A stretch of 64,000 bases of DNA from Strongylocentrotus droebachiensis (lineage: Eukaryota > Echinodermata > Echinoidea > Camarodonta > Strongylocentrotidae): contig JAVYIG010000701.1 of NCBI GenBank assembly GCA_035222895.1, positions 379,501 to 443,500 on the forward strand, read 5' to 3'. Positions within the stretch are counted from its first letter, which is position 1. Each line of letters begins with the position of its first letter. A program made the translations under genes and the position numbers. The notes beneath the pieces were generated by a model. That model did not search any database. It was not told where the DNA came from and was given only the letters and a program-made list of their open reading frames with translations. Positions 55,793 through 62,836 of the stretch are shown here, piece after piece.

Positions 55793-56162
55793 TCTTATAT
55801 GTCTCTCTCTCCCCCTCTTTCACTCTCTCTCTCTCTCTCTCGCGTTAATTAGTTGTCACTTCCTCTCTCTTTCGGCAGTTCTAATATACCCAATAATTTA
55901 GAAGAGCAAGAAACAGTAACTGCAATATCAAACCAAAAACAGATCACGAATCAAACTGAAATAATTGAAAATACATGGATAGCAAAAGAATCATCTCCAA
56001 GCTTTTTAATTTTCAGTTGCGCTGTTTTGTCTCACCTGACATGATGGGTTGCCATAGCGATCCTTCTACGTTCACAGCAAACTGTAGTAAGTACAATCCT
56101 ACAGAAATTGATGTCAGAGCTACCAATGCTAGCTTCGCTTTGATGACAGTTGTTCCTGCCAT
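44462..56162 (-). CDS. GH3 domain-containing protein, tandem copy 2 (7 exons, 650 aa)
   Basis: Exons in coding order: 56162-56036, 49678-48656, 47921-47783, 47153-46989, 46735-46593, 45447-45350, 44719-44462; total 1953 nt including TAA, all GT-AG. Intron phases equal those of copy 1, and only exons 2 and 7 differ in length (1023 versus 1029, and 258 versus 249 nt). The protein has an N-terminal hydrophobic anchor (LALVALTSISVGLYLLQFAV), further hydrophobic segments at the start of exon 2, LTSGTTGKSKMMPF in the nucleotide-binding loop, YTAPKIRYSE, NVPPEIHQVL and GFYRFRYGD. No frame lesion is seen. Function is inferred as an adenylate-forming GH3-type enzyme or a relative; the substrate is unknown. 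The two genes lie head to tail with copy 2 upstream, separated by about 3.8 kb. Confidence 0.93.
44952..45088. mobile_element. Short MITE with CCCCAGTCTCACCGA ends
   Basis: CAATACCCCAGTCTCACCGA and CGGTTGTGAGACTGAAGTGC are inverted. Related to the CTCAGTCACACC family seen at 30193, 36097 and 47621. Confidence 0.6.
45350..45447 (-). CDS. GH3 gene 2 exon 6
   Basis: 98 nt, acceptor TTGTACAG, donor GTAAGC. Encodes VKPSQDLHPYYIVFLELDPT then PDEDSLADIPLNK. Confidence 0.9.
45725..46440 (-). mobile_element. TTAA-flanked miniature element carrying a nested hAT-like element
   Basis: TTAA at 45721-45724 and 46441-46444. The content is the reverse complement of 12607-12991. Removing the insertion at 46035-46358 with one 8-bp target copy leaves 384 bp, against 385 bp for the uninterrupted copy. 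It sits in intron 5 of GH3 gene 2. Confidence 0.88.
46035..46358. mobile_element. hAT-like poly-G miniature element (nested)
   Basis: Ends CAGTGGCGAACGCAGG and CCTGCGTACGCGCCTG. Flanks TGCTACGT (46027-46034) and TACTACAT (46359-46366) agree at 6 of 8 positions and differ only by G/A transitions, as expected for an aged 8-bp target duplication. Confidence 0.85.
46593..46735 (-). CDS. GH3 gene 2 exon 5
   Basis: 143 nt, acceptor GCTTTCAG, donor GTAAGA. Encodes SGQILNVRNEKVDQSTVQDA and SYAVAESTLLEQL. Confidence 0.9.
46989..47153 (-). CDS. GH3 gene 2 exon 4 (GFYRFRYGD motif)
   Basis: 165 nt, acceptor TTCATAG, donor GTAATT. Encodes GGVYEIVVTQMSGFYRFRYG followed by DVIRVRRYHSTTP. Nearly identical to copy 1 over most of its length. 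Confidence 0.93.
47621..47753. mobile_element. Short MITE with TATACCTCAGTCA ends
   Basis: TATACCTCAGTCATCCCGCA and TGTGTGACTTGGGTATA are inverted. 133 bp, just upstream (in + coordinates) of exon 3 of GH3 gene 2, within about 30 bp of its donor. Confidence 0.65.
47783..47921 (-). CDS. GH3 gene 2 exon 3
   Basis: 139 nt, acceptor TATCAG, donor GTTAGT. Encodes GLPLFGFLFAATEGVIGVDI then WPRHHGKDEYVLLPS. The ASE of copy 1 is ATE here. Same boundaries as gene 1. Confidence 0.9.
48120..48620. repeat. Eroded SINE head plus fold-back debris
   Basis: 48270-48375 has GAGGTGTCGTC, GGGTTGAGGGTTCTAATTCC (B-box-like) and TGTTCTTTGGCAAGA as in the SINE at 34193. 48400-48610 carries GTCGGTCTCGCGGCTGTCAG, a GGACTGCTATACGTGCAAAT inverted segment and further GTCGGT motifs. 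Confidence 0.55.
48656..49678 (-). CDS. GH3 gene 2 exon 2 (GH3 core)
   Basis: 1023 nt, acceptor TTTTTGTAG, donor GTGCAG. Includes FALTSGTTGKSK, YTAPKIRYSEAG, VYVHLLFGFRDRNLR and VTTTNVPPEIHQVLV. The segment 48770-48880 is nearly identical in DNA to 32655-32765 of gene 1, while the 5' half of the exon is far more diverged. Confidence 0.95.
49679..50391. other. GH3 gene 2 intron 1, proximal part, nothing recognised
   Basis: AT-rich, no repeat or gene identified by eye. Confidence 0.5.
50520..51930 (+). pseudogene. Decayed Jockey/CR1-type LINE
   Basis: Frames on the + strand include VNKWESFLMNVVNRHMPIRS and SPWMNSDIF (endonuclease-RT linker), SNFRPISILPSVSKILERLI (about 51260-51320), ALDGGLYTGAMFFDLKKAFD (about 51455-51515), a remnant of the SQG-S motif and LYADDTVHF (about 51750-51780), then SWLCCNKLSLNVDKT. 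Stops and frameshifts occur throughout. Confidence 0.85.
52104..52618. mobile_element. TTAA-flanked fold-back element (515 bp)
   Basis: TTAA at 52100-52103 and 52619-52622. The ends AGGATAGTCCACCCCAGGAT and ATCCTGGGGTGGACTTTCCC are inverted, and inversion continues to an inner AGCGAAAGTGAATGTC-type stem with a ~40-nt loop, so nearly the whole element is hairpin. TTAA duplication suggests a Kolobok/piggyBac-type origin. Confidence 0.92.
52623..53160. other. Intron, poly-C and GGGGGCTC repeats, no gene
   Basis: Poly-C at 52642-52658 and 53007-53022. A short phrase GGGGGCTCT-CCCC occurs twice near 52964-53050. An AAAATATGCTCATCTGACCTTAA segment (52903-52927) matches 52080-52103, the left flank of the fold-back element. 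Confidence 0.5.
53155..53222. repeat. (CT)n microsatellite
   Basis: TCTCTCTCTCTC interrupted by CCCTCTT and TTCTTCTTC. Its partner in the duplicated block is at 55758-55842. Confidence 0.85.
53412..54660. mobile_element. Large fold-back element with internal repeat units
   Basis: Outer arms begin CTAGTCCTGTAGAAG and end with the inverse CGTCTACTGGACTAG. GACCTGGAAAAGTTGATAAG, TTCAGCTTGGTTGCCAGCTT and CAGGCTTCCTGGATT occur on both arms inverted for over 300 bp. The centre (53740-54300) repeats the same blocks (TTCCTGGATTAAGATTA-CA, TGAAATATCTTCTCATGAAT, ATTAGCATAATTA) several times in alternating orientation. No coding frame. Superfamily not assigned. Confidence 0.82.
54661..54935. repeat. AT-rich element debris with poly-C
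   Basis: TTTAAGGGTCATTTGGGGGA and GAGTACCCCCCCCCC. The latter resembles GAGTACCCACCCCCC at 57931, suggesting a second poly-C-bearing repeat family in this window. Confidence 0.45.
55330..55610 (+). pseudogene. RTE/Ingi-like LINE fragment
   Basis: A + strand frame reads GVRQGGLFSPSRFNLFLEYV, MKDIPKIDSELVFENLQ and CKRWGIKINATKCKVI, typical of the RT thumb region. The short piece at 51990-52070 (GGMRINNIGTANDITLM) is the expected YADD-type region, damaged. Continuation motifs appear at 58030-59160. Confidence 0.75.
56036..56162 (-). CDS. GH3 gene 2 exon 1 (signal anchor)
   Basis: 127 nt, ATG at 56162, donor GTGAGA. Encodes MAGTTVIKAKLALVALTSIS, VGLYLLQFAV and a short loop. Length and phase equal exon 1 of gene 1. 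Its 5' and 3' flanks are partly repeated at 53100-53380 without the exon. Confidence 0.85.
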
Positions 56163-56258
56163 GTTGACTATGAATGGAGATCGATGTACCGTCTCACTCC
56201 CAAAAGGGTATGAATGAATTCCCTGTGGCTAGCCCTTATTATACTAAAGCAAAATATC

Positions 56259-56564
56259 TCACGAATACAGCGGAGATACAATCTTCATGCAAATACATGT
56301 GTTTGAGCTGACGTTCTTTTCTCTCTTTCTTTTGGCTTCAAGCTTGTCATGTTTGCAGAGCCGTTCAGTGTGTGTAAGGAGTTGTAAGTAAGAATATTGA
56401 TCCCTTTTGGCTGCAGCTCGAGCTTGTCGACAAACCTCCTTTGGGAATTCGGGCCAATATGTTGTAAAAGGTTGTACGGTTTCAATGTGTTCAGGGCACC
56501 TCAACCAATCCCTGCAGTCTGCACAACTTTGGTATTCTATATGGAGTAAAGACGGCGGCGCCAT
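56259..56564 (-). other. Unassigned 101-codon open frame upstream of GH3 gene 2
   Basis: Reads MAPPSLLHIEYQSCADCRDW, then LRCPEHIETVQPFTTYWPEF, a basic AAAKRD patch and a KLEAKRKREK tail. It has evenly varied composition and a CADC pair, unlike the low-complexity frames nearby. No family was recognised. It overlaps the 5' flank of exon 1 on the same strand, so it might be an upstream exon, part of an element, or chance. Only its 3' end is shared with the duplicated block at 53330-53380. Confidence 0.2.
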
Positions 56565-58020
56565 GTATAACTAATGTTAAACGATTTTGAGGATCAGTTT
56601 TTTAACAGAACCTCATTTTACCATAATAATGTAATAGTTAATACGTCATATGAAAGAGAATTACATTTCCTACAATAATATATCACATTCGATAGGTTTG
56701 GGGATACCTATTTCTCCGTATTGAAAAATAGATATGATGACTACTGACTTGGAGCTTTCTGGAAAACTGCCCATCACGTAAATGATAAATAAAATATTCC
56801 AATTCCAAGTTCATTACTTTTCTAACATAACAGTTATAGCGCTCTGAAGTTGACACTTTGATATGAGCTCAACTTGCAATTTTGGTTGCGAAGGGCTGTC
56901 TTCTCCTTTTCAGCGGTAACATAGCGAGATGAAAAATATACTATATCGCGAGTAGATGACTATCGATCAAGCAGATGACTGTTTTGATAGAAAGTACGAT
57001 GTCAGAGGAAGCAATTAATAATAATGATTTTAATGATATCTCTTCCTTAGCTCTAGTATCAAATGTGTGCTCAGAAACCAAATTAGGCTATCAGTCGAAT
57101 AATACATAAAATAAGACATGGTTTGCAGTCTGAAAAATGTACGTAGTGCAAGGTATGGTTCGGGACTTTCCCCCTTCACCCTCCTTTGAAATGTAACACC
57201 CCCCCCCCCCCCCTTTCTCCTCTATATCCTTTTCTCTATTTTGCGTTTGTGCGACCTCTTTTGGTGTCCTTTTCAATTGTATCTGCCCCTGTAGCTGTAC
57301 CCATATAAATGCCACTGTGTAGTGTGTAGAGAGATAGGAATCTATACATTGGAGTAATCACATCGCGTAATAAACACCTTTTACTGGACTCATGCTACTC
57401 CCCGGAGGGAGAGGGGGGGGGGGGTGCTATCCTATTACGGTATGCGCCGCTCCGATGGGTTACTTTTTTGCAAAAAATCCTTGGTAAACATGGGATATGA
57501 TTTTGTGCTGCAATATCCCTAAAAGTGACCCCACTTTTCAGATCTTGGCCTGTATTGGGTTACTTATTTCTTCAGGATAATATCTCAATCATAATCTCGC
57601 TACGGTGAAAATTCCAGATGCCAAATTCCTCAAAACTAATTGAAATCATTTCGCTTTTTTATTCAAAGTCCTCGTCGATGGTCGCACAGATTAAAAGAAA
57701 TTAAAGGAAAAACAAACAGCTGAAACTAGGAAAGCTGTTGCTAAGTAAAGTGTATTAAGGTATGTGAAAGTGTAAATCATTCATGAAAATGAAATACGGC
57801 AAAAGCTTAAATATGGGTTGCGTTTTTAATGGAAGTCCCTAATAATGGGTACCATTTTCTGCCAAAATGACCACTAAAAATGGGTATATGGGTTTAGACG
57901 CTCAAACCACACAACCCCGTCCAAACCAGATCTGAGTACCCACCCCCCCCCCCCCCCCCCCGGTACGTGTTACTGTATTTTAACCGATGACGTAAAATGG
58001 TTTCTTGCAGAAAGCAATGC
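56565..58020. other. Intergenic, poly-C/poly-G-bearing repeat, no gene seen
   Basis: From about 57383 to 57963 the sequence starts CTCCCCGGAGGGAGAGGG and ends GAGTACCCACCCCCCC, with repeated phrases AATGGGT-CCATTTT and ATGGGTTACTTTTTT. This may be an element related to 54661-54935. Poly-C also at 57198-57211. No coding frame is supported. Confidence 0.45.
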
Positions 58021-58349
58021 TTGTAAAATAAATTCAATTTGGATCAAAGTTATAAGGGGGAGTGGAGGGAAATAAGATTGAAGTAGTAAATCGGTTTGAG
58101 TACTTGGGCTCAATTATCACTAACAAAGGAGAGAGCACCGCAGAGATAAGAAGAAGGATGGCAATGACAAGATCAACAGTACAGAATAATATTATGTCCC
58201 ACATCTGAGAGAGCCGAGGCCTATCTCTCAGTCTGAAGGTTCGTCTGCTTCAAGCAACTTCTTTCTCTATTGCTACTTACGGAAGTGAGTCCTGGGCCAT
58301 GACAAAGAATGACAGAAAGAGAGTTGATGCCTTTGAAATGTGGTGCTAC

Positions 58350-58548
58350 CATGGCCCTGGGAAGCGGGGGTGCTGGGGGTGCTGCAGCACCCCTGGAAAT
58401 TCTTCAGGGGGTGCGCAGCACCCCCTGCAAAAAAAAATTTGTCTGATATATTTAATGTATATCATTATGCTTCGTGTACGAAATTGTCACACAGCCGACA
58501 GCCACAAATGACGCTTTTTTTTTTTTTTAAATCGTTCCCAGGGCCCTG
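58350..58548. mobile_element. hAT-like MITE, CATGGCCCTGGGAA ends, 8-bp target duplication
   Basis: CATGGCCCTGGGAA and TTCCCAGGGCCCTG are inverted (13 of 14). Flanks GGTGCTAC at 58342-58349 and 58549-58556 are identical. The interior has a GGGGGTGCTGCAGCACCCC palindrome. It is a different family from the poly-G elements. Confidence 0.88.
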
Positions 58549-58751
58549 GGTGCTACAGGAGGCTGTTGCAGGTGTCATGGAAATATAAAAAGACAAATAT
58601 GTGGGTCCTGGAAAAGATTGGAACAGACTTGACCATCAAAAGGGGAATCATGGAAAGAAAACTTAACTATTTTGGGCAAATTGTTAGGAGATCTGAAGGT
58701 ATTGAGAAGCAAATTCTGCAAGGAGCAGTCGAAGGAAAACGGGGTAGAGGT

Positions 58752-59021
58752 CAGTGGCGGATGCAGGGGGGGGGGGCGGGAGGCCCCCCCCCCCCCCTCC
58801 CTGGGAAAAAAATGTGTATTTTTACATTTTTTAACGTTAATTTTACCTTTTTTTGGAGATGGCCCCCCCCCCCCCCCCTGGCACTCAAGGGGGGGGGGTG
58901 CAATTTTCAAATTTTCGAGGACCAACAAAAATAAATTAGTGCTCACTATTTCAGCACACTAAATTTCAAATTGATTTCAAATTTGGGCCCCCACCCCTAA
59001 GAAATCCTGGATCCGCGCCTG
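58752..59021. mobile_element. hAT-like poly-G MITE, CAGTGGCGGATGCAGG ends, 8-bp target duplication
   Basis: Ends CAGTGGCGGATGCAGG and CCTGGATCCGCGCCTG are inverted with a few mismatches. Flanks GTAGAGGT at 58744-58751 and 59022-59029 are identical. The interior has alternating G and C runs that could form a long G/C stem. Confidence 0.9.
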
Positions 59022-59410
59022 GTAGAGGTCCACCAATATTTTGGACTGATGATATTTAGAAAGTGTCTGGACAAGGAATGAAAGGTGCAACACAAATAGC
59101 AGGTGAAAGAGTTGCATGGCGTGCTTTCGTGAAGGCCACAGCAGCGCTTTACAGCGCCACCTGAAGTTGATGATGATGATGATGGAGGGACTCGTAGACA
59201 AAAGAAGGGTAGAGTATTGGCATTTTACCCTTTAACATTTCAAATAATTTGACTCTCCACCTTTTCCCCATTACGATATAGTTCCAAGTATTTAACATTT
59301 AGAAAGTACACCTCGTTATGGTAAAAAAATGTCATGAAGAATACACCAAATAAGATTATTCAAGCACCTACCTGTATAATCGGCACCTTGCTGCCTGGAT
59401 ATATCGGTAC

Positions 59411-59509
59411 TACTAAGCAATCATTTAAAATCTAAAGGTAAAAATCGCACGGGAACACGTTTGTCACATATGCGATTTTAACCTTTAGATTTTAAATGAT
59501 TGCTTAGTA
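59411..59509. repeat. Inverted repeat, 39-bp arms, 21-nt loop
   Basis: TACTAAGCAATCATTTAAAA, then TCTAAAGGTAAAAATCGCA, mirrored with one mismatch at 59471-59509. Likely a very small fold-back element. Confidence 0.85.
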
Positions 59510-59769
59510 GAAGACAACCCTGGGGGGGGGGGGCACATACAACAAGAAATTTTAATTAGCGCGTGTGTCCTTTTAGTCCTAGATCTAATGTATTAAACAG
59601 CAAAAATGCACTTGCCAATGTGTATCTTACAAGACAAAAATATATTCGTATATATTCAAATAATTATATTAAACAATAAGTTGCGTGCTTTAGATATTAT
59701 ACACTAACTTGACGAGTAGTGTAAATACTATTATTCTAAATAATTGTTGAGGTAGCGGTAGCCGCCCTG

Positions 59770-59855
59770 TCGAGAGAGAGAAAGAGAGAAATAGAGAAGG
59801 GGGCGAGAGAATAATTAGAGAAAGTGAAAAAGAAGGAGAGAGAGAGAGAGAGAGA
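59770..59855. repeat. (GA)n microsatellite
   Basis: GAGAGAGAAAGAGAGAAATA and GAGAGAGAGAGAGAGAGA tracts. Confidence 0.85.
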
Positions 59856-59859
59856 CGGT

Positions 59860-60149
59860 CATACCCAAGTACAAACATGTATGCTCATCTGAATGACGTG
59901 CTTCAATTTTTCAATTAAAAAAGCACTTGGAATTATAATTATCTGATCATACTTTTTTCTTCTGTTTTTTCGCTCGTCAGAATTACGTGGTCATCCTAAT
60001 ATATGATTTCCGATCCCTCTCCCCCATCAAGGGCCAACTAAAATACTAAGAAATTTGTGAAGTGACACTATGCCCAGCCTTCTGTCAGATTGTTTGCTCC
60101 ATAATTTTAGCAATATAAAAATAATAATATTATTGAAACCTTAAACTAG
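59860..60149. other. Intergenic, nothing recognised
   Basis: AT-rich sequence up to the 3' end of the LINE. Confidence 0.5.
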
Positions 60150-62836
60150 TGTTTTTTTTGTTTTTTTTTAAAGCTTTTTTGCCTTTATTCAGATCTTCAT
60201 AATTATACAAAATAATGAATAGGAACACAACTGTTCTTACAGTATAAACATACATGTAGTACATTGTCTCATACATTATAAACACAGACATATTTAAAAA
60301 ATATTTTCCATAAGTATCCAAACTAATATAGTACACATTCAAACAAGTGTACAGGATGTGCCCCAATTCCTTTAAAAAAAGGAGAAGGTGACGGTAATAC
60401 TTGAATACAACATTATAAAAAGGAACAATTTTTACAACATAATATGCAAATTAATTAGTTCAATATAAATTAAGCAATCTGAACAAAGATTTTCTTTTAT
60501 AAACAAAAAGTATAAGGTGAAGGTGCTGCTTCATAACCCATGACAACATGTGTTATATTTACATATACTAATACGGTGCATTTTTCATGCTAACTATATA
60601 AGGGTCTTGTATCAGTGGAGGTCTGTAACTATACCGTTATTTAAAAAATATATAAATATGAAATATAAAAAAACAAGCAAACACGATTAGCAGATAAATG
60701 TTCGGATCGATGGGAAAGTGAGTGAGTGAACAGGAAACAGGAATTACAATATATATACAATCAGTTCCCCTGCCTTAAGGGGTAAAATTTTCCCATTTTT
60801 GATAATGTATTGGCAGTTTGTCCTTTAATTTTGCTTTTTCATGTTCAACTTTTTTTGAGTTCTCTACAGCCTTACATATTTCTTTACTAGTTGGGAACTT
60901 TCCATTTTTACGATTACTGTAAATCATATATTTGACCATAATCAATACATGATTTAACAATATATTATCTTTCATATTTTTTCTGAAACCAAGCAACACA
61001 TCAATCCATTGCATATTAAGAAACTGAAACATCTTTAAACTGTTTCCCATCTCATTCCATATTCTGGTCCCTTCAGAACATTCAAAGAAGATATGACGAT
61101 AGGTTTCTACTTCTTTTCTACAAAAGGAACATAAATTTGACCGTATTAAACCAAAAAGATACAATTTATCATTACAAAATATGATGTTATGTAAAAGTTT
61201 ATACTGAAATTCCCTTAACTTCCCATCTAGAGTGGAAAATCTGGGGATTGAGAAACATGTTGTAGTTTCCGACTTATCTAGATTTAAAGCTATTACCTCT
61301 GGATGTTTAAAAGCAAATGCATCTTGTATTATAGCAATAAAAATGTTATAGAGCATTTTGGAAGAGACAGACTCAAAAGAATATACTGTTTTGTTAATGA
61401 TAAAGTTAATGTTGGAAAGATCAACAGTGTCATTTAGAGTATCATCTCTCCCTCTGCAAATCCTCTTAATCTTCCAGGCAGCTGGCAATTTGGTGTATAG
61501 ATCATTAAGCAAAAACAGATCGTCTACATTAAGACCTTTCCTTATGAAATAGTCCCCTGATCTCATATCACCTTCTGCGTCGGTCAAATGTTTAACTTGA
61601 AAAATGTTCACATGAAATAATTTTGCATTAAAAGGAATTATCCTACCTTCAATAAAAGTATTGTTAAAGATAATTTGATTTTCATTATGTGTTTCTTTTA
61701 CAATATATTCCTTCTCCTTTAGATAATTCCAGATGTTCAAAAAATCCAAGTATAGATTGGGTGCCTTAATATTAATTGTTTTGGGATTATAATTGCAAAA
61801 AAATATTAACTTTCCTCCTACCGTTCTGAATATATATTCGAAAAATTGTTTCCATTTCATGTCATTATTGCCACCAAGCAGTTTCTTAATCCACACTACA
61901 CGCTGTGCATAGATCATGTACTTGAAATTCAACATTTTCAAACCCCCTTTATCATAATTCAAATATAAAATATTCCTTTTTATCTTATCATGTCCATTCC
62001 ATATAAAATTGAAACATATCTTTTCAACTTCTTTGAAAACACTTGGTGGTACCGACATTATAGAAGACACATATAGTAATTTAGAGATTGCAAAAACTTT
62101 AACCAATTGAATTTTCCCAAAAAGTGTTAAATCCCGTTGCTTCCACCACCCTAACAATCTTTTTATTTTGCTCAGTATTTCCTTATAATTCATTTCTTCT
62201 TTAACATTAATATCCAAAGAGAAATATATTCCAAGAACTTTTACCAGAGAAACCATCTTACCCAATGTTATACCGGTCAAATGTTCATTACTGTGACTAG
62301 AAGGAACAAGCTTCATAATTTGTGTTTTGTCCCTATTAATTTTTAATCCAGATACGTGAGAGAAGGAATCTAATATTTTTTCTAAGATTTTCATATCTTC
62401 TGTGTCTTTCAAAAAAATTGAACAGTCGTCCGCATACATTACTATCTTCGTCTGTATATTGCCTATCAAAATACCTTTTAATTTTTGTTCATTGCGAATA
62501 ACCACTGCTAATGTTTCTATGATTAACAAGAATAAATATGGACTTAAGGGATCTCCTTGTCTTACTCCCCTGCCTATTTCAAAATAGCCTGTGGAAAAGC
62601 CCCCATTCATGACACAACTAACTACATTTTTATACAATACTTCTATCCATCTACAACAATATGGGCCGAAACCATATTTTTTCAGTAAGAAATTCATATA
62701 TGAGTGTGAGACAGTGTCAAAAGCTTTCTCGAAATCAACTGTTACTAGAAAACCCTGTACCTTGTATACCTGTGTGTAAAATATGACATCGTCGATAATT
62801 CTCACCGCTTCTCCTATATTCCTACCAGGCCCTTAG
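60150..62836 (-). mobile_element. 5'-truncated L1-like LINE with long open ORF2 remnant
   Basis: The minus-strand frame from about 62833 to 60775 stays open for at least 676 codons. Visible motifs: DFEKAFDTVSH, GVRQGDPLSPYLFLL, YADD at residues ~124-127 (counted from the GTG at 62805), GLKINRDKTQIM, LGIYFSLD, and near the C-terminus CSFCRKEVETYRHIFFEC (CX2CX8HX4C), all typical of L1/Tx1-clade ORF2 proteins. The frame is preceded by an in-frame TAA right where homology stops (GRNIGEAVRIID), the usual sign of 5' truncation on insertion. The 3' UTR runs to a T-rich stretch near 60150-60175 that would be a poly-A tail. Endonuclease and N-terminal RT parts are missing, so it cannot move by itself. 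The intact frame suggests a recent insertion. Confidence 0.93.

Larger units (their letters stand above)
55100..56310. repeat. Right copy of the segmental duplication, contains GH3 gene 2 exon 1
   Basis: The blocks at 55120-55225, 55425-55445, 55795-55895 and 56270-56315 match 50415-50520, 52045-52068, 53155-53270 and 53320-53365. Exon 1 at 56036-56162 lies between the last two. Confidence 0.65.
58030..59220 (+). pseudogene. RTE/Ingi-like LINE C-terminus, interrupted by two hAT-like elements
   Basis: + strand motifs in order: NRFEYLGSIITNKGESTAEI, SLKVRLLQATSFSIATYGSE, SWAMTKNDRKRVDAFEMWCY, then after the first insertion KKTNMWVLEKIGTDL, KRGIMERKLNYFGQIVRRSE, EKQILQGAVEGKRGRG, and after the second insertion a WTDDI remnant and QIAGERVAWRAFVKATAALY. 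These are characteristic C-terminal motifs of endonuclease-reverse transcriptase proteins. A stop after MSHI and others show decay. Confidence 0.85.
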
